Source: Wurfbainia villosa (lineage: Eukaryota; Streptophyta; Magnoliopsida; Zingiberales; Zingiberaceae). Taken from it: DNA of 64,000 bases. Of the stretch, positions 33,632 through 45,876 are shown piece after piece. The notes beneath the pieces are model-generated. The model did no database searches, had not been told where the DNA came from, and worked only from the letters and a program-made list of their open reading frames with translations. The stretch is taken from contig JAKLTH010000283.1 in the NCBI GenBank assembly GCA_025175895.1, positions 1,550,001 through 1,614,000 of the forward strand, read 5' to 3'. A program made the position numbers and the translations under genes. Numbering within the stretch: position 1 is the first letter of the stretch; the number at the start of each line of letters is the position of its first letter.

Positions 33632-36600
33632 ATGTCGCTCCTTCAAACCCTTGCCCTCCGAGCATCGCCGTTCTCCCTCTACTTCCTCTCTCCCAACCCT
33701 ACCCTTCATCCTCATCCCCAATACCTCGCTTCCCCTCCTCGATCGTCCCTCCGCCTTCCGAAACCCTCGGCCTGCATCTCCCCGTCGGATCGAGACCCCA
33801 AGCCTCGTCCGCGTCGCCGCAGCACAGAAGGAACCGACCCCGTCGATGGCGCCCCTGCCGAGGGCTTCGTGCCCCGCAAGCCGAGGCGCGGCCGCCGGAG
33901 CGAATCGGCCGCCGTGGAGGACTTCGTCAGGTCACGGCTCCAGGATACTTTCGCTTCGATCAGAGAGCAGAGCGCGGCGGTGTTGGAAGGGAAGCACGAG
34001 GTTCTCAAAGCGAGGAGGCCCGACCACGAGGAGGAGGAGAAGGATGAGCGCGGCGAGGGTGAGGCTCTATCGGTGGAGGAGGATGATCCGGAATGGCCTC
34101 TCGACGCCGATGTTGGGTGGGGGATCAGGGCTTCCGAGTACTTCGAGAAGAACCCCATCAAGAACGTCGTGGAAGAGGGGGTGGAGATCGATTGGGAAGG
34201 GGAGATAGATGAGGGTTGGGTGAAGGAGATCAATTCCTTGGAGTGGGAGAGCTTCGCGTACCACCCGAGCCCTCTTGTTGTTTTGGTGTTCGAACGCTAT
34301 AGAAGGTGAGAACTAGTCCTTCATTGATTATCTCTTGATTCTGTGGTTCATTTTTTTAAATTACAGTGACTGAAGTTGTTCATTCTTAGTTGCACAACAA
34401 ATGTAGTGTTAGAAATAATATACCACAAACTTTATGAAATTGCAGAAACATAAAGTTACATATCTCAGATCCGTAGAGATCGTAGAAAATTCTCCGGCGC
34501 TTCTCTGCTCCGCTGCAAATTCGGAGCCTTTTAGAGCAGAGGAGTGCCGGAGAGTTTTCTACGATCTCTATAGATTTTAGGTATGTAACTTTATGTTTCT
34601 GCAATTTCATAAAGAGTTTTAATTTTTATATGTAGTAATATAGGTAAACTTCAACCGATAAGGCCACGTTGTTGTTGAATGTTCACAATGGCTGTTTGTG
34701 CTGGTAATGAATCGTCAAATATCGACTTAAAAAATTATTTGGTTGGAATTGTTTTTTTTCTTAAGATCTTTGAATTATGATTGGAAACATTTTGTTATGG
34801 TAGTTATAGTTTCTGCCAATACGTTGTTAATTGAATAAACCAACAAAATGTCATCCCATACAACATAGTGCACTCCTTGCGTGCAGCATGCAAGTTTTTA
34901 TCGGTTGGTTTGGGATTTTTGCTCCTTATCCATTCGTTTCTTTCTTATCGACATTAGTTAGATACCGGTTTCTGTACATAGGCAAATATCGACTTAAAAA
35001 ATTATTGGGTTGGAATTGTTTTTTTTCTTAAGATCTTTGAATTATGATTGGAAAATTTTTGTTATGGTAGTTATAGTTTCTGCCAATTTGTTGTTAATTG
35101 TATAGACCAACAAAATGTCATCCCATACAGCATAGTGCACTCCTTGTGTGCAGCATTCAAGTTTTTATCGGTTGGTTTGGGATTTTTGTTCCTTATCCAT
35201 TCGTTTCTTTCTTATCGACATTAGTTAGATACCAGTTTCTGTACATAGGCAAATATCGACTTAAAAAATTATTGGGTTGGAATTGTTTTTTTTTCTTAAG
35301 ATCTTTGAATTATGATTGGAAACATTTTGTTATGGTAGTTATAGTTTCTGCCAATATGTTGTTAATTGTATAGACCAACAAAATGTCATCCCATACAGCA
35401 TAGCTCACTCCTTATGTGCAGAATGCAAGTTTTTATCGGTTGGTTTGGGATTTTTGTTCCTTATCCATTCGTTTCTTTCTTATCGACATTAGTTAGATAC
35501 CGGTTTCTGTACATAGGAAATTACAATTTTTTCTTTATGAATTGTTGGGATATCACCAGATAATGTTTCTTTCTTATTTCTACAGAAAATGGTTTGATCA
35601 TTTGATATTGCATATAGATTAGGCATGATGATATAATTATGTTTATATCATCACCTCATGGGTCATATCTTAACATAATGGATCTTGCATGTATCAAATT
35701 TGTGTGAAAATGGGGATTAAAAGCTTGCTTTTTGTTCTCATCGCTCCTTTGGAGTTGAAGCTACAATGCCAACCAGTATCGCCATTAAAAAAACTGTTAT
35801 TATTAGATGAATAATTAGAAAAGCGAATACGGTTGTTGGTCCATGATTTGTGCTGATCAGTCAAAGTTCACTCAGGATCTAGTATAATTGTTGGGATATC
35901 AGATAATGTTTCTTTCTAATTTCTACAGAAAATTGTTTGATCATTTGATATTGCATATAGATTAGGCATGATGATATAATTATGTTTATATCATCACCTC
36001 ATGGGTCATATCTTAACATAATGGATCTTGCATGTATCAAATTTGTGTGAAAATGGGGATTAAAAGCTTGTTTTTTGTTCTCATCACTCCTTTGGAGTTG
36101 AAGCTACAATGCCAACCAGTATCGCCGTTAAAAAAGCTGTTATTATTAGATGAATAATTAGAAAAGCGAATGCAGTTGTTGGTCCATGATTTGTGCTGAT
36201 CAGTCAAAGTTCACTCAGGATCTAGTATAATTGTTGGGATATCAGATAATGTTTCTTTCTAATTTCTACAGAAAATTGTTTGATCATTTGATATTGCATA
36301 TAGATTAGGCATGATGATATAATTATGTTTATATCATCACCTCATGGGTCATATCTTAACATAATGGATCTTGCATGTATCGAATTTGTGTGAAAATGGG
36401 GATCAAAAGCTTGTTTTTAGTTCTCATCACTCCTTTGGAGTTGAAACTACAATGCCAACCAGTATCGCCGTTAAAAAAGCTGTTATTATTAGATGAATAA
36501 TTAGAAAAGCAAATACGGTTGTTGGTCCATGATTTGTTCTGATCATGAACTTTTTCAGAAGATCATGAACTTTTAACATTTAAATAAAAACAACTCTGAA

Positions 36601-37279
36601 CTTCCGACACTCGCAAATTTACCACTATGGTTTGTTGTTTCACTGCCTTGTGAACATACAATTTTGTGCTTCACAGAGCAGCTCATAATTGGAGGATGTT
36701 GAAGGAGCTGGAAAATGCAGCCAAAGTATATTGGAGTGCTAAAGATCGGTTACCTCCTAGGGTATGTGATTGTTTGTTGTTGTTATTATTCATATTATTG
36801 TTACTTAAATAGTTTTATTTTTTTTTTATAATATATATGGAATCAAGTCCCAAATTGAACCCTTCTTTTTAATTTTGATGATCTTATGGCATTTTCATGT
36901 AACATTCTTTTCCTAACCAAAATAACATTACATAGTAATGAAATTCTTGGCTGATTTGAAAATACTGATGCTGTTCAGACTATCAAGATTGACATTAATA
37001 TTGAGAGAGATTTGGCATACGCTCTTAAAGTCAAAGAATGTCCTGAGCTATTATTTCTAAAAGGAAACACGATTCTGTACAGAGAGAAAGGTATGAGCTA
37101 TATTCAAGATGAATATCCCAACTTGAGTTTGTAGCCCTTTTTGCATTTCTTAATTGCCTCCGGATTATATTTCAGAGTTTAGGACTGCAGATGAACTGGT
37201 GAAGATGATTGCACACTTCTATTATAATGCTAAGAGACCATCATGGGTTGACACTGCAAGAGTTTCTTTGCGCCGTTGA
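33632..37279 (+). CDS. RCB: RCB/MRL7 (SVR4/ECB1)-family plastid protein, thioredoxin-like fold
   Basis: Four exons in phase: 33632-34305, 36677-36761, 36979-37090, 37176-37279 (324 residues). The first about 45 residues are Ser/Pro/Leu-rich without acids, as in plastid transit peptides. Then follow a basic Arg-rich segment, an acidic Glu/Asp-rich middle (about 125-150) and the conserved C-terminal half (INSLEWESFAYHPSPLVVLVFERY, WSAKDRLPPR, IERDLAYALKVKECPELLFLKGN, ELVKMIAHFYYNAKRPSW). This matches the family of Arabidopsis RCB/MRL7 and its paralogue NCP/MRL7-L, thioredoxin-like proteins without a redox CxxC pair, needed for plastid-encoded RNA polymerase assembly and chloroplast biogenesis. 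I cannot separate RCB from NCP. Intron 1 (2,371 bp) is enlarged by tandem repeats and a hairpin. Confidence 0.9.
34430..34614. repeat. Long near-perfect hairpin in RCB intron 1
   Basis: The arms 34430-34515 and 34530-34614 are inverted copies (CTTTATGAAATTGCAG, CATAAAGTTACATA, GTAGAGATCGTAGAAAA and CTCCGGC on one side, their complements on the other) around a short loop. It could be a foldback MITE or a small-RNA precursor. Flanking duplications are not clear. Confidence 0.8.
34717..35518. repeat. Three tandem copies of a 267-bp unit in RCB intron 1
   Basis: The units start at 34717, 34984 and 35251 (AAATATCGACTTAAAAAATT) and differ at only a few sites. Each carries the same short ORF, which is why similar 65-91-codon ORFs recur. 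No homology is recognised and I do not call them genes. Confidence 0.92.
35541..36545. repeat. Three tandem copies of a 343-346-bp unit in RCB intron 1
   Basis: The units start at 35541, 35887 and 36230 (ATTGTTGGGATATCA). The first has a 3-bp insertion (CCA), and the last ends near the CATGATTTGT/TCTGATCATG junction at about 36545. Each unit holds a TTTCTACAG acceptor-like site. Confidence 0.92.
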
Positions 37280-38713
37280 ATCTTGTTCAGGTTGTTACTC
37301 CTTGCTCGAGTTTGACGGAATCGTGAAGATTTATCTGTTACTTTACCAGCGACAAGAACAAAGAATTCTGAGTTGATTTCTCTTCTCCAATATACCAGGC
37401 CGCATTGCAGGTACTGATTCGATCTCATCTAGTCGCCTGTAAAAGATAAATTTGGCAAGATATTCAGGTATTGCAGTCTCTTATTGGTGACTGCAAGTTC
37501 TCTGAGATTATATGGAGTATGAGTTGAGCATAATCAGTAGTTTGGAATCTTATTCCCAAGATGTTTCCCGTGGTCATATCCAGGCGAGGTTGTGTATTGA
37601 AGTCCACCGTATCATGAGATGTTCTTGGCAATTTCATAGTTCAATGCATATTGATACTGTTATAATTCGGCTTAGGAAATAGAGGAAGAAAGAGCAGAGA
37701 GCTGGGATCCAGAGGATAAGATCAAATGAATAAAACTATGACGCGGGATATATATCCGAGTCAAATGAGACTTGATTACAACTCGGAGAGCCGGGCTAAG
37801 TTAGAAGTACATCAATTTGATGGTGAGAATGAAGTCGAATAATGACTTGGAGAAGTGAACCGAACTAGAGAAATAGTGATTCGGGAGGAAGGATTGAGTC
37901 GGGGAAGTAGTAGAGAGGGTTAATTGAAGGAATGGTGTAGGATAAAATAAAGAAAAGGAAGGACACCATGGTATATTTTCGTAGGAGTTTTTATACATCG
38001 TAATCAACCAAGGCATCTCGGAGGCCTCATAGAAGATTCCTAATGATGCATACTCTCGAAATAACAATATGATTCCTCGAACCTACATGCCCCTCTACGT
38101 GGACGATAATCCAAGTGGTTTGTTACACAACAACTGGTCCTAAGAGTAGCATATATAAAAAGAAAGGAAGACAGAAGGAGAAGAGGGAGACTCATTGTTT
38201 TTTTTATCTACATCCACTGTTTTTTAGGGAACGAAGCCGGTGTGCTTCTTCCTCCTGAGATACAGGTTCAATGGGAAGCATCGAAAGGCTAACCGACAAG
38301 GAAAAGGAGCATCCTCGATGAGATAAGATTGAGGGAGAACTATCTGCGTGTTATGTCTTTTACTTTGTATAAATTTTTATCTGTAAGAGATTTCTTTATC
38401 TTCAGAGGTACTTTCAAGAATGAAAGATTGTAGTGAAGTCTAGTATCGGAACTCGCTCTTGAACTCATCCGTAAAGTAAAAATTTAAATTCCGAACCATA
38501 TTAAATTTTTTATCTTTATATTATTTATTATTGCGGCCGAAAAGAATTTCAGTCTTCTTCAATATCTTCATTTCGAAGAGATGGGAAATCTGGACTGCAT
38601 CACATATTGAAGCTTGTTCACTATATTTCATCATCTCTTCAAAAGCAGTATAATTTCGATTGCAAGGAGATGCAGAATAAAGTTGGGTAAAGCAAGGGAT
38701 TATGGACAATCTG
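37280..38713. other. Intergenic: 3' UTRs and unassigned sequence
   Basis: Contains the RCB-like 3' UTR, an unassigned middle (37680-38500, purine-rich, ORF 37801-38067 without motifs) and the presumed 3' UTR of the minus-strand pseudouridine synthase. No transposon ends recognised. Confidence 0.45.
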
Positions 38714-40427
38714 CTACATTTGTTCGCAAATCTTGCTAGCCCACGAAGGCAATGGCGCCTTAATCCTGAGAGGCATCCCAGTAATAGGGTGATCAAATGA
38801 CAGGCTTTCGGCATGCAACGCATGAGCATCACAAGTTACACCCTCCCATTCAAGAACTCCGCCATACTTGACATCGCCCATTATCGGTAGTCCGAGATAC
38901 TGGCAATGAAGGCGAATCTGGTGCGTCCTCCCGCTCTGAGGGAATGCTCTAACCAAGACCTCATCGTTCTTCTGATCAGCAACATCGATTTCCCCTTCAC
39001 CTTGCTTTTGCACTACAACTGATTCCACTCCATCTAATGGCTGAGCAATATCTCTGAACTTACCTTTCCCGTTCACGAACAGTACTTCAAAGGATGTGAG
39101 CATATGCTTCACAGTCGATCCTCCTGGAAGCAGCCTTCTGACATCGTTCGCGGAGTACACGCGCCAAGCCCCGAACTTTGATCGGCCATGCCCTGAGCTT
39201 ATGCTGATTTTGTCCCAGTTTGGTGCACGGCCAACACAGAGAGCCAAGTAGGTTTTCTGAACCTTGCGGTCAGTAAATGCTTTCACCAATCTACCAGCAA
39301 CTTTGTGGGATTTGGTAATCACCATTAGACCACTAGTGTCCCGATCCAACCGGTTAGCCATATGCAGTTCGGGTTCAGTAGCACCATCACCTGCAAGCTA
39401 AGGGATATCAGAAACCAGCATAAATTCTTTTGAGAGGTGAATCATGTCATAGAATCTTCCTGACTGTCAACTATCAACTTATCAAATCCAACCAACAACC
39501 AAAGTGTTTAAGCTTAAAGTAATAATAGATCAACCTACTTAAGTTTATATAACCACTTGATTCTTGAGTAAGATTGAACTAAGAAGCCAGAATTTATCCA
39601 CAAGACTTTGGCATCCTGTCAAAACTCGAAATTCAAGTTATAATTTAAATTCATCCCTGATCAACAACATAAGAGTGCCAGCACCAGCAGGGACTCTTTC
39701 ATCACATCAACAACCCTTTTCGACAAACCTAACATTAAACTCGCTACTACACCAATAAAACAGACAGCAGAATTGGCTTATTAACTTGTTATGTACAATC
39801 AAGAACAATAACTAAATCTTTGTCTCATTAAGCAAGATTGGCTATATGGATCCTTCTGAGCATCAACCTCCATCCCAAGTTTATGGCGTAGTTGCAAAAA
39901 GCTAACAGTTATGGAATACTTGTGTACAGATTTCTATCCGGCTTCCCTCTTTTTCTCGTTTTTGTCTCCTATGGAAATTCTGTTTTTTATTTTAGGGATG
40001 AACAATCGATGCATTGATCTCAGTTTTTTGGATGACAATAACATCTAAATTGATATTAACCGATTCTGTTTCAGTAAAGTTGATCTCGGATTTCCCAATT
40101 TAAAATGCCACAGAAATTGGTACTGATCCGGAACTCACCAGAGGAGGTAGTAGAGGAGGAGATCGAGGACAGGATTGCCTCGCAGTACACTCCGGCGGGC
40201 TTGTTGGCGACGGCCAAGTACTGGTCCTCGAACACGATATCGGCGGAAGAGAGGGCGTAGCCGCCAGACCTCGCGGCGGCCGACATAGCTCGGTGGAGCT
40301 CCACGCTCTTCGACAACGGCGAGTACGGCGGCGAAAGAGGGGTCGGGTAGTCGCTTCCGGGAACCGCATCGGCGGAACCCTTCGAGGTTGCGTGCGATTT
40401 ATCAACCGCCACCGATCCCGCCTCCAT
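38714..40427 (-). CDS. RNA pseudouridine synthase, RluA family (plant PUS1-like)
   Basis: Two exons, 40139-40427 and 38714-39390, join in phase (split Gly codon) to 321 residues. The enzyme isomerises uridine to pseudouridine in RNA. Motif I, ADIVFEDQYLAVANKPAGV (about 62-80), is followed by the catalytic motif NRLDRDTSGLMV with nucleophile D112; most relatives have His before RLD, here it is Asn. FTDRKVQKTYLALCVG, FPQSGRTHQIRLHCQYLG and PIMGDVKYGG complete the RluA core. No S4 domain and no clear targeting peptide, which points to the plant RNA pseudouridine synthase 1 type. The target RNA cannot be read from sequence. Start ATG 40427 chosen; no upstream in-frame ATG is needed. Confidence 0.93.
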
Positions 40428-40587
40428 CTTCGGGTAGCGAACCCTTAACAGAGATCCACCGGATGAGATCAAGAAGCGAATAAGAGAAGGAAGTAGGACG
40501 ATTCGGATCTAACCTCGCTGCTAGAAAGGAAGAGATCAAGGCGTCTTTCCCAGAGCACAAAGGGAAGAATAGCATACGTACGGTAAT

Positions 40588-40616
40588 CGCCGTCGCCGTC
40601 GCCGTCGCCGTCGCTT
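40588..40616. repeat. CCGTCG hexamer microsatellite
   Basis: About four CGTCGC units in the presumed 5' UTR/promoter of the pseudouridine synthase gene. Confidence 0.7.
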
Positions 40617-40789
40617 CTCGTCGCCTTTGGCACTCGTCGAATAGGGGCACACAAAGCGCTCGTCGCCCTTTTATTCCTCAGGCTATCCGGTCGGTTCGCA
40701 CGGCTTGGGTCAGCCGATCCCGACCCAACACCGGTCGGACCCGGTTCTTCTTTAGAATAGAAATTAAAAATCAAAATTTAACGAAAATA

Positions 40790-42374
40790 ATTTATTCACT
40801 CCCCTCATTTGCAATCCCTTTAAAATAATAGATGATTACGTTTGCTTTCGTTATTTTTTATTATTGGTCCTTGATAATGAAGAAAGATAAATTATGATAA
40901 TTATACTTTTTGATCTATTGACTAGAAAAATGAAGGGTCATTCTGAGTCCAGAAAATTTTTTAAATATCCGTCGAAATTCAATCATTATCTTCTTTAAAA
41001 TATATTTATACTGTTCTAGTCAATGAGCAATCCCACTCAAATTGGCGGAGGAAAATAATTTATTTGTCAATAAAAAAATACTTTTAAAACAATAAAAAAT
41101 GGTCAATTATTAGTCCTCTAAAATTATGCTCATCGCAAGATTTTCGGTAAGAATTTTAATGTGATTTATGTATAAAATATAAAGCACTTTTTTTTTTAAA
41201 TATTATTATTTAGTATATCAATTTTTTTTAAAAAACATTAAGTTACTATTAGTCAGTGCATTTTGTTAAGATGCCAAAGAATAATAATAATAATAAAAGT
41301 TAAGGCTACGAATACGTACGTAATTAATTTTAACCTTAAACAATGTTTCTTAAGTCCAAATGATAAAATATAAGATATATTAATAATTATATTTAAATAG
41401 TAACTCATATATATTTTTAATAAAATATTAGTCTGCTAAGTCATATTTTAAATGAAGTAACTTTTATTTTTAAAGATTTCTATTAGCTTTCTCTTGATTA
41501 TCCATATTTATCACGATCTTAGATTCAAAAAGCTCACTGTGCATTTATTGTTTTAAATTGTTTGGAATTATATTTGTAAAAAAGTCATATATAATTGTAG
41601 TGATTTGTATATTTAAAATTAATTAGTGTAGTTTATAATATTAGATAAGAGTATTTGTAATACAAATTAAATTAAACAATAATTTTTATAAAATTATTGG
41701 ATGAAGAATTTTAGTGCTGCGATCAAATTATTATCGTATGATTTAAAAATTATGAATTCGATTCGGAAAAAATAATTTTTTGTATAGCATGATAAAATTA
41801 TGTACAATATAATAGTATTTTTTTCTCGAGATCTTAGACAAAAATTTCGTCCACATTTATCTTTTTTCTTTCCTTTTAATTTACAACACAAAATGCCATA
41901 ATCTATAATAGAATGGTAGCATTTATAAACTCTAATAAATTAGCCTCCTAACTACGATTTATCATGACCATTGATCATAAAATTATAATTTGATCCGGAT
42001 TTTTTACTATGATCAACGGTCAAAAATTTTTACAATTGTCAATCATACTTGCCTCGTCAGAGGAGCTATTTTTTTTTTAATTTTGTTTAGAAAAATAATA
42101 TTTTGAGAATTAAGTGCAAGCTTTTATGAATATGTCAAATTATCTATAATATAAATTAGTATCATCTAAAATATTAGTTAATCTTGTATTAGTTTTATTT
42201 ACAAAAATTTAATATTATTATTTCGGGGCTTTAAGACAGTAACAAAGCCTTATATTTCACAAATTTATAATCTTTTATCATTTAACCTTTATCATGCTCA
42301 AAATATGACTATTTTATCGAAATTAAAACTAAATAATGACATGAACAATATATGACTTTTATTTTATTGGAATT

Positions 42375-42423
<49 letters not shown>

Positions 42424-43640
42424 TATTGACTTCAACTTATTAATATCCCCTTATACGTCAGCATATAATATGTTAGTTTTTTTAATAAAATAAAATAAAA
42501 TAAATTAAGAAGGGAAAAAAAAAAACCTTTATGTTGTTGCCTGATATGGAGGTGACGACAAGTGGTCCACGTGACGTGGATCAAGATTTGGTCAGTGCAA
42601 ACGATATATTGAATACCATAAATTAATGCATTTTAGTTTTAACACGATAAAATTATTAATTTGTGATTTAAAGATTACCAGTTCAAATTATAGTCCGGAT
42701 CGCATGGTGACTAAGATACCACGGTGTTTGTAAAAGTGATATTGATCGATTTCGAAGGAGATTTAAATTTTTTTTCTGAATTCAGATGTCTCCCATACGC
42801 TCGCTTATCACGCCGGCGCTCATAGGATCCTCGCGATTTACCTTTCACAACGGTCATAATGCACTAACGTGGGGATCATTAGGTTGGCGATTCCAATCTT
42901 TTGCAAACGACCGAGTCAGTTCTGAGGAATGGTTGCTGGGGCCTCGCCTATGATCCTAATTTTTTAAATTTTGTAGTGAGAATGAGGTCTAAATTTTTAA
43001 TTTCGCTCGGGGTCCTAAAATTAAATTTGAAAATCAAGGTTGCCTTTGATAGACGAGTTCAAATTATAAAAATAATTTTTTATAAAATAAAATAAGACTA
43101 CGTACAATGAATATTTTTTTGGAACTCTCCGTGATAAGACTTTCGTACACCGAATTATTTTTTTCTTTTTATTTTTATAATATGATTTCGATTCGAAGAG
43201 AACTAACCCTATAAGGCTAGTTAACAGATCGAGCCAAAGTAGAATCGAAACCAAAACTTAATTGATCAGGATAGATAAATCGAGTGGCGTCCCTCCATGC
43301 GCTAATTACTAGTCTCAAAAGTCAAAGGTTTACCGTGATTTACCTCCCTTACGATGGTTCAGAAGTGGATTGATAGGAGCCGCTAGGTTGACAGATTCCA
43401 ACCTTTGCACCAGAGGATAGATAAATCGATGATATCATTTCTTTTAATGATCGTGAAGAGTACAAAAGCGAACCAATACGATGGGCGAGAATGGATGCGT
43501 GAAGAGAGTCCGAAAATGAATACATAATTCTTTATTTTCAATGTATTTTATTTTATTTTTTAATTTTTTGATAACCTAAGTGTTCGAGTCTTGTGACTTG
43601 ACTATCCTTCAAGTGACGGTCACGGTTCCGCCCTTCAGTT
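40790..43640. other. AT-rich intergenic with an (AT)n run and unassigned repeats
   Basis: No gene. (AT)n at about 42377-42421. A GGGGCCTCG...AGGTCTAAATTTTTAATTTC segment at 42930-43030 belongs to a dispersed family also seen at 22760-22925 and 47705-47885. Two GTGATTTACC...GATTCCAACCTTTGCA-like segments (42835-42910, 43330-43415) are related to each other. Confidence 0.5.
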
Positions 43641-43789
43641 GTCACACACTTAGTAAATCAAAGGATCCGTGCAATGGGATCAATAGATGATCGTCACGGT
43701 TCAACTCAAGCCCACCAATAGGAGCTCACACTCGATCCACCTATGGAGAATTCGACATAGAATTTCTAAAGAGTAATACTCACGGAAGG

Positions 43790-44175
43790 AATCAAACTGT
43801 AGCAACGTAGATTCATACCTCTATATCCGAATCTTTGATCCGATTAATTTCTGAGAGTGATTGGCTATGCTCCATGAATCTTCGGGATGTCTCACCAATA
43901 ACTGAATCAAATAATATCGGAGTCCAAGTGACCTCCACCGACCACTGAGTGTAAACAGAGAAGTATTTATAGTTTTTTTACGGTTCAACTCTCACTCTGT
44001 AATCGCGCTTCTCAAAATGGCAGGCCAATATTAAAATCGTATACCGTCCACTGAGCAAACTCCTGAGCCCGAAGGTTATTTGAATGATTTTTTTTTAATT
44101 TATCATCGAACGACGTCACAACAAAAGATCGAACTAAATTCTTCTATGGAATGTCTCCCATTTTTTACCGGCGCG
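43790..44175 (-). repeat. Dispersed repeat family R390, copy C (inverted)
   Basis: The reverse complement matches copies A and B over their length, e.g. GGACTCCGATATT...GGTGAGACATCC and TGAACCGTAAAAAAACTA. With copy B it forms an inverted pair about 740 bp apart. Confidence 0.65.
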
Positions 44176-44914
44176 CTCTGTCCCTACGGCTTTTTATTAT
44201 TCGTTTTCGTCTGTCACATTGCTGAACTGATAAGGTTGGTTGACTTGAACGATTATCGACTCGAGACGATATCGCTTAATAACTCAAAGCCAATCGGCCA
44301 AAGAAAATCCATTTAGTCAACTCATGAACAAGTAAAGATTCAATCGACTTTACTAATTTCTAAAATAGAAGTTCCTTATAAATCTATCCAAAAGTTCAAA
44401 GGATCTAATCCATCGATCATCGATTTAATCATTGACTTTTTTAAAAAAGGTATTTTCATTTAAAATAAATATTAAAAAGATATATACTTTATCATATATT
44501 TTTTTTATCCGAACAAGTTATAATGATTTAGATCAAATTGAATCGATCTAAATAAGTTAGGACATTTTTAATAAGTTTACATAATTTTAATATAGCAGTG
44601 CTTTAAATATAATAATTTTAATAGATTAAAACAAATGTTAGAGTAATTTAGGGTATTTTTAAGAATCAAAATGAAATGAAAAGTTTTTTTATAAATATTT
44701 TTTAAATGGGATACCTTTTGGACGATAATTAAAATCTAAATTTTATATTTGAAAGTCGTGTACTCAAATATAATCATCTTAATTAAAATAAATAATAATC
44801 ATTTAAGAATGGAAGAGATCAAGAGCCCAAGTCTTATGTTAGATTCGTCCGTGCACCTTATTTTATCAAATTAACTATTCATAAAGATTAAAAACTCTTG
44901 TTCCATAGTAGGGT

Positions 44915-45285
44915 GCAGTTCTACAAATAGAAAGACATTCCATAGGAGAACATAATTTGATCCTCTACTGTGATATCGTTCGATGACGAATTTAAAAGAA
45001 AAGAATCATTCCAAAGGCTCTGGAACTCAGGAGTTTATCTGGTGGACGGAATACGACTTCGATATTGAATCGTTATTCAGGAATGACGCGATTATGGAGT
45101 TTGGACTGAATCGTAAAAAAATTACGAGCGTTTTTCTGATTTATCCTTGAGGACCGATGGAGGCTAGTTAGATTCCAATCTTATTTGACTTATTTATTGA
45201 CGAGGTATCCTGAAGGTCTTTGGGACAGAGCCGATCATTCTCAGAGATTAATCGGATCGAAGATTCGAATATCTCGGTATCGATA
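44915..45285 (+). repeat. Dispersed repeat family R390, copy B
   Basis: Same orientation as copy A. It has GAACATAATTTGATCCTCTACTG, GATGACGAATTTAAAAG, TGGAACTCAGGAGTTTATC, GACTGAATCGTAAAAAAATTA and GACGAGGTATCC. It ends about 185 bp upstream of the CAF1 TATA box. Confidence 0.7.
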
Positions 45286-45469
45286 AAAAAAATAATAAAA
45301 AAACTCTTATTAGATTTACAAAAATAATTAAAGCGGATTCTGCATTTAACAAATATTCTTATTTATTTATTTATTTTTTAAAAAAAAGGGGTTAAAGTAA
45401 CCTTCCTTATTCGATAGGTCGGCGTGCGCGCTTTAAGATACTCCAGCGGAACATCGCACCGCGGCGCTC

Positions 45470-45477
45470 TATAAATA
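45470..45477 (+). promoter_or_regulatory. TATA box of the CAF1 gene
   Basis: TATAAATA in a GC-rich context about 400 bp upstream of the start codon. It implies a leader of roughly 375 nt. Confidence 0.65.
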
Positions 45478-45876
45478 CTTCGTCCTGTACAGTGAAAGAG
45501 TGCACTGTGGGATAAAAGCGAGAGAGAGCGCGGTGTCGGAAACGCGCTTTGTACGTCGTCCCCTAGCGACGATCGTTTCCCCGCTCCTCTCCACTTCCAC
45601 GCCGACTTCAATTTAAACCTAAAAAAACCACAAAAAGACCCTTCCGTTTCCCCCGCTCGGTTCTCCTCGCCGCGCCGTCTTCCACCCGCCGATCGCCGCT
45701 CGGCAGCCCTAATCGTTCCCTATTGGATCCGCCAATCGCCGTCGCTGCAAACTCGCCGTCGCCGTAAACCCATCAGCTTCGCCGGCCTAGGGTTCCCATC
45801 TGCTCGCCTTCCAAGATCTAGGGTTTCTTATGCCCGTCCGCTGGCAGCGCGCAACTGAGAGCATCGCTGGGTTTCG

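Noticed and set aside
33589..34264. Alternative-frame ORFs of 152-205 codons across RCB exon 1
   Set aside because: Shadows of the exon whose frame joins in phase to three further exons with conserved sequence.
34831..35563. Three similar 65-91-codon ORFs that look like a tandem gene family
   Set aside because: They are the same frame in three copies of an intronic 267-bp repeat; no start context, no partner exon, no known motif.
34717..36545. CRISPR-like array
   Set aside because: Units are long head-to-tail tandem repeats without short repeat/unique spacer structure, and this is a plant genome.
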